This document shows positions 16,484 through 24,495 of a stretch of 64,000 nucleotides of DNA, one piece after another; position 1 is the stretch's first letter; each line of letters opens with the position of its first letter. Under the pieces are notes generated by a model. It was not told where the DNA came from and searched no databases. It saw nothing but the letters and a program-made list of their open reading frames with translations. The position numbers and the translations under genes were made by a program. The stretch is from 3-1-20CM-4-69-9 sp963833655 (lineage in GTDB: Bacteria; Actinomycetota; Thermoleophilia; Gaiellales; Gaiellaceae): the NCBI GenBank assembly GCA_963833655.1, contig CAWHYL010000003.1:62001-126000 (forward strand), in the 5' to 3' direction.

Positions 16484-17217
16484 GCCGGCACGAGGCGCCG
16501 GCGCCGGCGGAGGGCGCCGACGTAGCCGAGCGACATGACCAGGACGAACCCCAGGACGACAGGCAACGCCGCATCGCCACCCGGCCAGTCGACGCCGGCG
16601 CCCTCGGCGCCCCAGAAGGTGCCGAACGTCGTCAGCATCACGCCGACGACGAAGGCGAGGGTGTTCTCCGGGACGCGGCTGAGCGGCCCGTGCACGATGA
16701 CGCCGGCCACGACGACGAGGACGACCGCGGCGACCGCGCCCGCGACCGCGAGGGGGATGCTTCCCTGCGTGCTGCCGAACGTGAGGACGATGAAGGCGAC
16801 CTCGAGACCCTCGAGCAGCACGCCCTTGAACGAGACGGTGAACCCGTACCAGTCGACGCCTGCACGCTCCTCGCTCGTCGCTGCGCGCCCGGCAGCAGCC
16901 TCGCGCTCGTAGACCGACTCCTCGTTGCGGACGGCCCGCCAGCCGCTCGCGCGCAGGATCGCCTTCCGCAGCCACTGCAGACCGAAGACGAGCAGCAGCG
17001 AGCCGACGACGAGCCGCAGGATCTCGATCGGGATCACCGTCAGCGCCGGTCCGAGAGCGGCGACGATCACCGCGAGCGCGAGCGACGCGACGCCGGTGCC
17101 TGCGAGCGCCGAGCGCCAGCCGCGCGTGACGCCCATGGCGAGCACGATCGTCAGCGCTTCGACGGCTTCGACGGCGCTCGCCAGGAACGCGGACGCAACG
17201 AGGAAGACGTCGTTCAG
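16480..17217 (-). CDS. COG4280-like multi-span membrane protein, probable CTG start
   Basis: 245 residues with about six membrane helices. The N-terminal helix FLVASAFLASAVEAVEALTIVLAMG carries paired glutamates typical of this uncharacterised family, and is followed by GVTRGWRSAL and VVGSLLLVFGLQWLRKAILR. A conventional GTG at 17145 would remove that conserved first helix. No ATG, GTG or TTG lies further upstream in frame, but a CTG at 17217 overlaps the stop of the preceding gene as CTGA and has GAGGCG 8 nt upstream. I take CTG as the start. The paired Glu suggests ion transport (inference). Confidence 0.7.
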   Translation of the reverse strand: MNDVFLVASAFLASAVEAVEALTIVLAMGVTRGWRSALAGTGVASLALAVIVAALGPALTVIPIEILRLVVGSLLLVFGLQWLRKAILRASGWRAVRNEESVYEREAAAGRAATSEERAGVDWYGFTVSFKGVLLEGLEVAFIVLTFGSTQGSIPLAVAGAVAAVVLVVVAGVIVHGPLSRVPENTLAFVVGVMLTTFGTFWGAEGAGVDWPGGDAALPVVLGFVLVMSLGYVGALRRRRRLVPA

Positions 17218-18920
17218 GAGTAGAGCGCCTCGATCTCGGCGGCGAAGTGGTCCTGAACGACACGGCGCTTGAGCTTCAGCGTCGGCGTGACTTCGTCGTT
17301 CTCGGCGCTGAAGTCGCGCGCGAGGATCGCGTAGCGCTTGATCTGCTCGTACCGGGACAGGTCGCGGTTGAGATCCTCGACGAGCCGCTCGATCTCGAAC
17401 CGGGCCTCGTCGGGCGTCGTCGTCTCGACGACGGTGATCAGCGCCGCGACGTACGGCCGTCGGTCGCCGACGACCAGCGCCTGCGACACGAGCGGGTGCA
17501 TCTTCAGCGCATTCTCGAGGTTCTGCGGCGCGACGTTCTTGCCGCCGGCGGTGACGAGGATGTCCTTCTTGCGGTCGGTGATCGTGAGGAAGCCGTCCTC
17601 GTCCACGTGGCCGAGGTCGCCGGAGCGAAGCCAGCCGTCACCCGGCAGCGCCTCGTGCGTCGCGCGTTCGTCCTTGAAATAGCCGGCGAAGATCGTGTCG
17701 GTCTTGATCAGCACCTCGCCGTCGTCGGCGATGCGGAGCTCGACGCCGGGCAGCGCGGGCCCGACGGTGCCGAAACGGAAGCGCGACGGCTGGTTCACCG
17801 TGGCCGCGGTGGTGCACTCGGTGAGGCCGTACCCCTCGAGGATGAGGATGTCGAGCGCGTGGAAGAACTCGATGATCTCCTTCGCAAGCGGGGCGCCACC
17901 CGAGATCCCGATGCGCAGCCGGCCGCCCAGGCGCTCCTTCACCTTCGAGTACACGAGCCTGTCGGCGACCCGGTGCTGCAGCGCGAGCCAACGCGGCAGG
18001 TCGCGTCCGCTCTGTCGCAGCTCGCTCGCCTGACGGCCGACGCCGAGCGCCCAGTCGATCAGCGCGCGCTTCACGCCGGTTTCCTCGGCGAACTTCGTCG
18101 TGATGCCGGTGTGGACCTTCTCGTACACGCGCGGCACGCTCGGGAACACCGTGGGGCGCACCGCCGGGAGCGCGGCGGCGACGGCGTACGGATCCGGGCA
18201 GAAGGCGATCGTGTAGCCCATCTGCGCTCCGCCGAGCGCCATGCAGCGGCCGAAGTTGTGCGCGAGTGGGAGGAACAGCAGCATGACGTCGCCGGTGACG
18301 GTGAAGTCCTCGACGCCGTGCACCTTGTTCGTCATCGCGTAGTAGTGACGGTGGAGGATCATGCAGCCCTTCGGCGGTCCTGTCGTCCCGGACGTGTAGA
18401 TGTAGGTGTAGAGGTCGTCCTCGCCGACCTCTGCGGCGGCGCGCTCGACCGCTTTCGGCTCGAGCTGTGCATGCGCGCGTCCGCGGGCGCGCAGGTCGTC
18501 GAGGTCGGCGAACGTCAGGACGTGCTCCACTCCCGAGTCGACGACCTTCTGCCGTTGCTCGTCGTCCTCGCAGAGGACGCCGACGGCCTCGGAGTGCTCG
18601 AGCACGTACGCGACGTCGCGCGGGGAGCTGTTCATATAGATCGGCGCCGTCACGCCGCCCACGAGCGCGAGCGCGAAATCGAAGAGCACCCATTCGATGC
18701 GCGTCGACGCGAGAATCGCGAACGCGTCGCCCTTGCGCACGCCCAGCGCGAGCAGGCCGTGTGACAGCTCCTCCACGACCCGGTCGGCTTCGGCCCAGGT
18801 GACGGACTTCCAGTCGGACTCCTCCTCGACGAGGTACGCGACTCCGTCCGGTTCCCGCGCGACCGCGTCCTGCCAGAGGCGGGCGATCGTGTGCGTGGCG
18901 GTCGCCGTGGTGGTGGCCAC
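17214..18920 (-). CDS. long-chain fatty-acid--CoA ligase (AMP-forming, FadD15-like)
   Basis: 568 residues, ANL superfamily. The ATP motif YTSGTTGPPKGCMI (about 174-187), GYGLTECTT, SGDLGHVDEDGFLTITDRKKD (hinge and A8 region) and a C-terminal subdomain with KNVAPQNLEN are all present. Activates fatty acids to acyl-CoA via an acyl-adenylate. GTG 18920 gives MATTTATATHTIARLWQDAV; further upstream the frame has no family similarity. It is the first gene of a transcript with the COG4280-like and small membrane genes. With the acyl-CoA dehydrogenases elsewhere in the window it fits beta-oxidation. Confidence 0.92.
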   Translation of the reverse strand: MATTTATATHTIARLWQDAVAREPDGVAYLVEEESDWKSVTWAEADRVVEELSHGLLALGVRKGDAFAILASTRIEWVLFDFALALVGGVTAPIYMNSSPRDVAYVLEHSEAVGVLCEDDEQRQKVVDSGVEHVLTFADLDDLRARGRAHAQLEPKAVERAAAEVGEDDLYTYIYTSGTTGPPKGCMILHRHYYAMTNKVHGVEDFTVTGDVMLLFLPLAHNFGRCMALGGAQMGYTIAFCPDPYAVAAALPAVRPTVFPSVPRVYEKVHTGITTKFAEETGVKRALIDWALGVGRQASELRQSGRDLPRWLALQHRVADRLVYSKVKERLGGRLRIGISGGAPLAKEIIEFFHALDILILEGYGLTECTTAATVNQPSRFRFGTVGPALPGVELRIADDGEVLIKTDTIFAGYFKDERATHEALPGDGWLRSGDLGHVDEDGFLTITDRKKDILVTAGGKNVAPQNLENALKMHPLVSQALVVGDRRPYVAALITVVETTTPDEARFEIERLVEDLNRDLSRYEQIKRYAILARDFSAENDEVTPTLKLKRRVVQDHFAAEIEALYS

Positions 18921-19049
18921 GCTCAGATGGTAGTCGGGGTGCGGTTTCCCGCACGACAAGACTCGCGCACGCCCCCTTCCGCCCTCGGTTCGGGAGACGC
19001 AAGGTGCGGGCGTTCGACCCCCACCCCTGACTTCCAACGAGACAACGAG

Positions 19050-19614
19050 ATGATCCGCAGTGGACAGACGATCGAGAACCCGGTGACGGGCGCGGTCCTG
19101 GTCTTCCACAAGACCTCACGGGACACCGGCGGCGAGTACGTGCTCGTCGAGACCATCCCGCGGCCCGGCGCGACCGTTGCTGCGACTCACTCGCACCCGT
19201 ACCAGTCCGAGACGTTCCACGTCCTCGAGGGCTGCGTCGGCTTCAAAGTCGGCGGCAAGAACGTCGAGCTCGAGGCGGGTGACGGCGTGACCGTCCTGCC
19301 CCGACGGCTCACAAGTTCTGGAACGCCGGCGACGGTGAGGCCCGGTTCACGTGTGAGGTGCGCCCTGCCGGCGCATTCGAGCAGCTGATCGAGACGATGT
19401 TCGGCCTCGCCGCGGACGGCAAGACCTCGAAGAAGGGGATCCCGAACCCGCTGCGGCTTGCGGTGATCGCCCGGACCACTTCGACGACGTCCGCCGCCCG
19501 CTGATCCCGCACGTCCTTCAGCGTGCCGCTCTGGCGATGGGGGCCCCGATCGGCAAGGCCTTCGGCTACCGCGAGACCTGCGAGGGCGCGGTCGCCCAGG
19601 CAGGAAACCCCCCG
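19050..19614 (+). pseudogene. cupin-domain protein, broken by two frameshifts
   Basis: Starts ATGATCCGCAGTGG at 19050 and reads as a small cupin (ENPVTGAVLVFHKTS, HSHPYQSETFHVLEG, VGGKNVELEAGDG) up to about 19297. The family's next block, TAHKFWNAGDGEARFTCEV, appears in another frame from 19301, and a third block, DDVRRPLIPHVLQRAALAM, in yet another from about 19476. Both changes equal loss of one base. The intact product would be about 185 residues, a metal-binding cupin of unknown substrate. Either a decayed gene or sequence errors in C/G runs near 19300 and 19468. Confidence 0.8.
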
Positions 19615-19661
19615 GCTGACGGCGAATGGGGCCGGTCCCTAGAATTGGGAGGGAGCGGCCC

Positions 19662-20543
19662 ATGCGGACGATCTGGAACGGATCAATCTCTTTCGGCCTG
19701 GTCAACATCCCGGTTGGCCTGGCTCTCGCGACCACTCCGAAGGCGAAGCAGTCGGACGTCAGCTTCCGCACGCTCCATCGCGAGTGCCGGACGCCGATCC
19801 GCCAGAAGCGCTGGTGCCCCACCCACGACCGCGAGGTCGGCCCAGACGAGATCGTCAAGGGCTGGGAGGTCGCGAAGGGCGAGTTCGTCATCGTCGAGGA
19901 CGCCGACCTCGAGGCGATCGCCCAGCACGACGACTCCCGCTCGATCGACATCACGCGTTTCGTCGACCTGGAAGAGGTCGACCCCGTCTACCTCGACCGG
20001 ACGTACTACCTCGCGCCGGCGACCGCGCCCGCGCAGCGGCGGCCCTACGTGCTCCTGCTCGAGGCGATGAAACAGGCGGGCATGGGCGGCATCGGCCGCT
20101 TCGTGCTCCGCGGCGCCGAGTACTTCTGCCTCATCCGTCCGAAGGGCGACGCGCTGGTGCTCGAGACGCTCTTCCTCGCCGAGGACGTCCGCTCGCAGGC
20201 CGAGATCGACGAGGCCGTCTCGGGCACCGAGGTCAAGGATGCGGAGCTCAAGCTCGCGCAGCAGGTGATGGAGAGCCTCGTGGCCGAGTTCGACCCGTCC
20301 GAGCTCGACAGCCAGTACCGCAGCGATCTCAGGCAGATGCTCGAGGCGAAGCTCGACGGGCAGGAGATCGCGAAGCCCGAGCCGGCCCCGGAGACGCCCG
20401 TCGTCGACCTCATGGAAGCGCTCAAGCGGAGCGTCGAGGAGGCGAAGGGGCGGAAGGCCGCCGCGAAGGACGCCCCCAAGAAGCGAGCCGCTGCGAAGAG
20501 CGGCTCATCGTCTCGGCGCCAGCCCGCGCGGAAGTCGGCGTAG
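19662..20543 (+). CDS. ku: Ku-family double-strand break repair protein
   Basis: 293 residues. Begins MRTIWNGSISFGLVNIPVGL, the hallmark start of bacterial Ku, followed by the bridge that encircles DNA ends and the C-terminal arm (KLAQQVMESLVAEFDPSEL). The last 40 residues are a Lys/Ala-rich tail (EEAKGRKAAAKDAPKKRAAA) that in other actinobacteria adds DNA affinity and recruits LigD. It works in non-homologous end joining; no ligD lies in this window. The ATG is preceded by GGGAGCGG; an in-frame GTG at 19626 lacks similarity. Confidence 0.95.
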   Translation: MRTIWNGSISFGLVNIPVGLALATTPKAKQSDVSFRTLHRECRTPIRQKRWCPTHDREVGPDEIVKGWEVAKGEFVIVEDADLEAIAQHDDSRSIDITRFVDLEEVDPVYLDRTYYLAPATAPAQRRPYVLLLEAMKQAGMGGIGRFVLRGAEYFCLIRPKGDALVLETLFLAEDVRSQAEIDEAVSGTEVKDAELKLAQQVMESLVAEFDPSELDSQYRSDLRQMLEAKLDGQEIAKPEPAPETPVVDLMEALKRSVEEAKGRKAAAKDAPKKRAAAKSGSSSRRQPARKSA

Positions 20544-20559
20544 GTAGCGCACAAGAGAC

Positions 20560-20612
20560 GAACGGCGGGCTTAGCCCGCCGTTCTGAACGTCGGCGCGCC
20601 AAGCGGCGCGCC
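20560..20612. repeat. hairpin pair of the GTCGGCGC family, after ku
   Basis: An 11-bp stem (GAACGGCGGGC / GCCCGCCGTTC, loop TTA, 20560-20584) is followed by CTGAACGTC and a second hairpin of GGCGCGCC (20593-20600), loop AAGC, GGCGCGCC (20605-20612). The same order, a variable hairpin then TGAnnGTCGGCGC-type hairpin, recurs after tRNA-Pro and after the acyl-CoA dehydrogenase at 34.7 kb. It probably also serves as a bidirectional terminator between ku and the small minus-strand gene. Confidence 0.7.
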
Positions 20613-20630
20613 AAATCTGCCTGGGCGTTC

Positions 20631-20799
20631 CTAGTGCTTCTGGAGCACCCCTAGCGCCTCGAGCTGAGCCTGGAACAGGGTCTTGTCGATCTTGCCCTGG
20701 TAGATGGGCACGCCTTCCTCGACACAGACCCGGATGACCTCCTGGCGGTCGATCCCCAGTTCCTTCGACAGCTCCTCCGGCGTGAGGTGGTTCGCCATT
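20631..20799 (-). pseudogene. small helix-turn-helix-like protein, frameshifted
   Basis: From ATG 20799, preceded by a strong GAGGAG ribosome-binding site, the reading is MANHLTPEELSKE. One extra base in the TTT run at 20760-20762 then throws it out of frame. With that base removed the rest reads GIDRQEVIRVCVEEGVPIYQ and then GKIDKTLFQAQLEALGVLQKH and stops at 20631, a coherent protein of about 55 residues with an HTH-like first half. The strong start and coherent second half argue for a real gene; the extra base may be a sequencing error. Function unknown, possibly DNA-binding. Confidence 0.6.
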
Positions 20800-20817
20800 G
20801 ACGCTCCTCTCAGTGGA

Positions 20818-20914
20818 CGAAAAAGCCCGCTTGCGCAACGGCGCTCAGCGGGCTAGGTCGAACCTCCAGATGTGGGTACCGGATTCAACGTTCCGGCCCT
20901 CCAAGTCCATTCAT
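20818..20914 (-). ncRNA. candidate leader RNA ending in an intrinsic terminator
   Basis: On the minus strand a TATGCT -10 (20927-20922) would start a transcript near 20914. It contains a small stem CCGGA/TCCGG, a GGTTCGACCT stretch, and then a 7-bp stem AGCCCGC/GCGGGCT (20854-20848 with 20830-20824) followed directly by TTTTT and CGT. About 18 nt later comes the ribosome-binding site of the small gene. The arrangement fits a transcription attenuator or an independent short RNA. The family is not recognised. Confidence 0.5.
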
Positions 20915-20921
20915 TACCCAG

Positions 20922-20929
20922 AGCATAAT
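20922..20929. promoter_or_regulatory. divergent promoters sharing one -10 region
   Basis: AGCATAAT gives CATAAT on the plus strand (20924-20929), 8 nt before the GTG of the alpha/beta hydrolase, and TATGCT on the minus strand (20927-20922) for the leader RNA. Overlapping opposite -10 boxes imply that the two transcripts compete for polymerase. The plus-strand mRNA would be leaderless. By-eye assignment. Confidence 0.5.
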
Positions 20930-20937
20930 CGGCGGCC

Positions 20938-21783
20938 GTGACGTACGCAAAGCTGGCCGGGCTCGACGAGCGCTTCACCGACGTCAGGGGCGTCCGGATG
21001 CGGTATTTCGTCGGCGGCGAGGGGCCGCCGCTGATCCTCGTCCACGGGCTCGGCGGTGCCGGCGCGAACTGGACCGAGTTGGCGCCGCTGCTCGTACGGT
21101 CGCGCCGGCTGCTCGTTCCGGATCTCCCCGGCCACGGCGGGTCAGACGCACTCCCAGCCGTCTCCGGCCTCGAGCCGTTCGCCGACCGCGTCGCCGCGGT
21201 CGCCGCGCGCGAGGGGATGCTCCCGGCACCCGTGGTCGGGCACTCGCTCGGCGGCATGGTCGTGCTCCGGCTCGCGCTGCGGTGCCCTGAGGTGGTGCAG
21301 GCGCTCGTGCTTGCCGCCGGCGCGGGGTTGAGCACCGGCAGCGCCTGGGGCCGCGAGCTGCTGTCGATCTTCACCGTCGTGCGCCCGGGGAGGCTGGCCG
21401 CCCGGCACCGGAATCTCGTCAGGCGGTCAGCGCTCGTGCGTCGTTTGGTGTTCGGCTTCGTCTCGGTCGCTGATCCCGTCGGGCTCACCGACGAGGCCGT
21501 CGAAGGCTTTCTCGCCGGCCACCTGCTCCACACCGACGTCGACAGTGCGTGGCAGGCGCTCCAGCGCGACGATCCGCGTCAGGAGCTCGAGGCGATCCGC
21601 TGTCCGGCGCTCGTCCTCTGGGGCGCGGAGGACAGCCAGCTGCCGCTCCGAGACGCATTCGAGTACACGCGACGGCTGCACGCGCGGCTGCGCGTCATCC
21701 CCGGCTGCGGCCACCTCCTGATCGGCGAGCGCCCGGAGGCGTGCGCCGACGCGATCGAGAGGTTTCTAGGCGGACGCCTGTGA
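20938..21783 (+). CDS. alpha/beta-fold hydrolase
   Basis: 281 residues. Features of the fold in order: oxyanion motif LVHGLGGAGANW (35-46), PDLPGHGGSD, nucleophile elbow GHSLGGMVV (serine near 103), an acidic residue in LVLWGAEDSQLP, and the catalytic histidine in GCGHLLIGERPE near the C-terminus. A cap domain lies between about 125 and 200. Ester or C-C bond hydrolase; the substrate cannot be told. The mRNA is probably leaderless (GTG 20938). Confidence 0.85.
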   Translation: MTYAKLAGLDERFTDVRGVRMRYFVGGEGPPLILVHGLGGAGANWTELAPLLVRSRRLLVPDLPGHGGSDALPAVSGLEPFADRVAAVAAREGMLPAPVVGHSLGGMVVLRLALRCPEVVQALVLAAGAGLSTGSAWGRELLSIFTVVRPGRLAARHRNLVRRSALVRRLVFGFVSVADPVGLTDEAVEGFLAGHLLHTDVDSAWQALQRDDPRQELEAIRCPALVLWGAEDSQLPLRDAFEYTRRLHARLRVIPGCGHLLIGERPEACADAIERFLGGRL

Positions 21784-21845
21784 TCGGAGAGACCGCGGCC
21801 AGCCCATGTTCCGCGTCGCCCGAGGGTGGGACGGCAAGCGGTCCC

Positions 21846-22205
21846 TCACGCGACCGCGGCTTCGAACGGCACCACCTCTCCTCCGTTGGACGACTCCTCG
21901 CGCGGGGACGACAGGAACTCGACACGCCGAGCGACGATCTCGACGTCACGCCGGCGCTTGCCCGCCTCGTCCTCCCATGAGTGGCTGCGGAGATATCCCT
22001 CGATCGCAACGCGGCGCCCCTTCGACAGGTACTGCGCGCAGAGCTCGCCCTGCCGGTCCCACGCGGAGACTCCGATGAAGTCAGCCCCGCCGTCCCGGCC
22101 GTACCTGTCCACCGCGAGCAGGAACTTCGAAACCTGCTTCTCGCCTGCCTCGCGCACCTCGACCTCGGTTGCGAGGTTGCCGATGACGCTGATGTTGTTC
22201 ACCAC
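21846..22205 (-). CDS. ssb: single-stranded DNA-binding protein (short form)
   Basis: 119 residues. One OB fold: MVNNISVIGNLATEVEVREAGE, KFLLAVDRYGRDGGADFIGVSAWDRQGELCAQYL, GRRVAIEGYLRSHSWEDEAGKRRRDVEIVARRVEFL. It lacks the long Gly-rich linker and acidic DDD(I/L)PF tail of the housekeeping SSB, so it is likely an accessory SSB used in repair or competence. Two tandem GTG codons (22205, 22202) follow AGGAGGA; either could be the start. Confidence 0.85.
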   Translation of the reverse strand: MVNNISVIGNLATEVEVREAGEKQVSKFLLAVDRYGRDGGADFIGVSAWDRQGELCAQYLSKGRRVAIEGYLRSHSWEDEAGKRRRDVEIVARRVEFLSSPREESSNGGEVVPFEAAVA

Positions 22206-22288
22206 TTCCTCCTGTTGTCGGTCACGGCAACGTAGCGGGAAAAGTGTGACCCGTTTGTGTCGAAACCGGCTACTCTGTGAGCCGCTCT

Positions 22289-22362
22289 CGGGGTGTGGCG
22301 CAGCCTGGTAGCGCGCTCCGTTCGGGTCGGAGAGGTCCCCAGTTCAAATCTGGGCACCCCGA
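22289..22362 (+). tRNA. tRNA-Pro (anticodon CGG)
   Basis: 74 nt. Acceptor CGGGGTG pairs with CACCCCG; the D arm is GCGCAGCCTGGTAGCGC; the anticodon stem CTCCG/CGGAG closes the loop TTCGGGT with anticodon CGG (reads CCG); the T arm is CCCAG-TTCAAAT-CTGGG; the discriminator is A and CCA is not encoded. A strong terminator follows at 22366. The 3' half of this gene is copied twice downstream. Confidence 0.95.
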
Positions 22363-22680
22363 TGAAAGGGCCTCGCACCGCGGGGCCCTTGTTGTTCGAG
22401 CCGCGGGACTCTTCAGTTCGGACGGTTGCACGAGCTTTCGCTCGTGCAACCTGAATGTCGGCGCCGCAAGCGGCGCCTCGGCGGGTCGGAGAGGTCCCCA
22501 GTTCAAATCTGGGCACCCCGATGAAAGGGCCTCGCACCGCGGGGCCCTTGTTGTTCGAGCCGCGGGACTCTTCAGTTCGGACGGTTGCACGAGCTTTGCT
22601 CGTGCAACCTGAATGTCGGCGCCGCAAGCGGCGCCTCGGCGGGTCGGAGAGGTCTCCAGTTCAAATCTGGGCACCCCGAT
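22323..22680 (+). repeat. tandem copies of the tRNA-Pro 3' half plus downstream hairpins
   Basis: The segment from the anticodon loop through the T arm, acceptor, terminator and two further hairpins is repeated in tandem: unit 1 at 22323-22481, unit 2 at 22482-22639, and a partial third at 22640-22680 holding only the tRNA 3' half. Units 1 and 2 differ by one base in a loop (CTTTCG versus CTTTG); the third tRNA half has one C to T change. Each full unit carries an 11-bp stem (GGTTGCACGAG) and the GGCGCCGC/GCGGCGCC hairpin. No gene is seen in 22206-22716 apart from the tRNA. Confidence 0.9.
22366..22396 (+). terminator. tRNA-Pro terminator
   Basis: AAGGGCC (22366-22372), a T.G pair, CGC, loop ACC, GCG and GGCCCTT (22384-22390) form an 11-bp stem followed by GTTGTT. 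It lies 4 nt after the tRNA and is copied with it in the next repeat unit. Confidence 0.75.
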
Positions 22681-22716
22681 CTCACGGGGAAACCACGTTT
22701 CCCCCGTGCGCCCGCT

Positions 22717-23229
<513 letters not shown>

Positions 23230-23270
23230 CAGGGTTCGTTCGTTCCGCGGTGTCGCCGCGGCAAACCGCG

Positions 23271-24473
23271 TTACTGCACCGAACGGATCCGCCGGTCGCT
23301 CAACCCGACGAGGAAGAGCGCGGCGCAGAACGTCGAGCTGATGGCGATCAGCGTCCCCGGCGCGGCGAGCCCCGAGAGCGCCGCCCAGAGGCCGAGCCCT
23401 GCCGGCAGCAGCCCGAGCGACCCGAACCAATCCATGCTGATCACGCGCGAGAGCATGTGCTGCGGCACGCGTTGCATCAGCATCGTGTCCCACAGAGTGA
23501 TCGCGAACCCGATGCAGAAGCCACGCACGACCTGCAGCGCGGCCGCGCCCGCGAACCACGGTGAAAGCCCGAGCAGTGCGCCGCTCACGCTGTTCGTCAC
23601 GAACAGCGAATAGATCAGGATGCCGCGGCGCCGCGTCGGCGACGTCTGGCCGAGCACGACGCTCCCGGCGACCATGCCGACGCCCTGCAGGGTGAAGAGC
23701 AGCCCGTACGCGCCGACGCCGCCGCTCCACGCCTCGCGCACGAGCTTCGGCAGCAGCACCTGCAGCGACGCATACCCGACGAGCAGGACGATCGAGAACG
23801 TCCCGATCGTGATCCAGAGCCACGGCACGCGCGCGACGTAGCGGAAACCGGCGGTGAGCTCCGTGGCCAAGCCCTCGGCGGGCCCTCGCTCGTACGCACG
23901 TGGCCGCGCGAATGCCAGCAAGGTCGCCGAGGCGACGAAGGTGGCCGCGTCGACGGCGAAGATCGCGCTCGACCCGGCTGCCGCATAGATGAGCCCGGCG
24001 AGCGCAGGCCCGACGACGAAGGCCGCCTGCCGCGAGATGCCGATCAGGGCGTTCGCCGAGCCCAGGTGCGGCTCCTCGACGAGGAGCGGGATCACTCCGC
24101 CGAACGCAGGCTGGAACAGCCCGCTGCCGAGGCCGTGCAGCGCCACGAACACGAGCAGCAGGCCGAACGTGAGGTGCCCGCTCGCGTCGGCCGCAGCCAG
24201 CAACGCGATCACGATTGCGCGCGCGCCGTCGGACCCGATCAGCAGCAGCTTGCGCGAGTAACGGTCGGCGAGCACGCCGCCGATCAGCAGTGTCGTCACG
24301 AGCCCGACCGCCTCGACCATCAGCACGACCCCGAGCGAGCTCGCCTTCCCCGTCAGCGTGAACGCACGCCAGCCGAGCGCGACGACGAACGCCGCATCGC
24401 CGATCTGCGACACCGTCTGCCCCGACCACAGGAGCCGGAAGTCGCGATGCCTGAGCGGTTCGAGCATGCGCAT
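23271..24473 (-). CDS. MFS transporter (EntS/MFS_3-like exporter)
   Basis: 400 residues with about twelve spans. The loop-2 motif GGVLADRYSRKLLLIGSD (about 65-82) and the matching RRRGILIYSL loop before TM8 identify the major facilitator superfamily. N-terminal LRHRDFRLLWSGQTVSQIGD is typical of the enterobactin-exporter-like branch that pumps small hydrophobic compounds. The substrate is unknown. It is divergent from the nitrilase gene with 22 nt between starts, so their promoters must overlap coding sequence. Confidence 0.85.
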   Translation of the reverse strand: MRMLEPLRHRDFRLLWSGQTVSQIGDAAFVVALGWRAFTLTGKASSLGVVLMVEAVGLVTTLLIGGVLADRYSRKLLLIGSDGARAIVIALLAAADASGHLTFGLLLVFVALHGLGSGLFQPAFGGVIPLLVEEPHLGSANALIGISRQAAFVVGPALAGLIYAAAGSSAIFAVDAATFVASATLLAFARPRAYERGPAEGLATELTAGFRYVARVPWLWITIGTFSIVLLVGYASLQVLLPKLVREAWSGGVGAYGLLFTLQGVGMVAGSVVLGQTSPTRRRGILIYSLFVTNSVSGALLGLSPWFAGAAALQVVRGFCIGFAITLWDTMLMQRVPQHMLSRVISMDWFGSLGLLPAGLGLWAALSGLAAPGTLIAISSTFCAALFLVGLSDRRIRSVQ

Positions 24474-24495
24474 GGCCCGAGGCTATTCTCCGGGC

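Noticed and set aside
17145..17145. GTG 17145 as start of the COG4280-like gene
   Set aside because: It would delete the conserved Glu-rich first membrane helix; the CTGA-overlapping CTG is preferred, though proteomics could reverse this.
20818..20914. tmRNA or tRNA on the minus strand (GGTTCGACCT resembles a T arm)
   Set aside because: No acceptor stem or second half can be folded; a terminator follows directly.
22323..22680. Attachment sites of an integrative element at tRNA-Pro
   Set aside because: Half-tRNA copies suggest it, but units are only 159 nt, hold no gene, and no integrase or phage gene is nearby.
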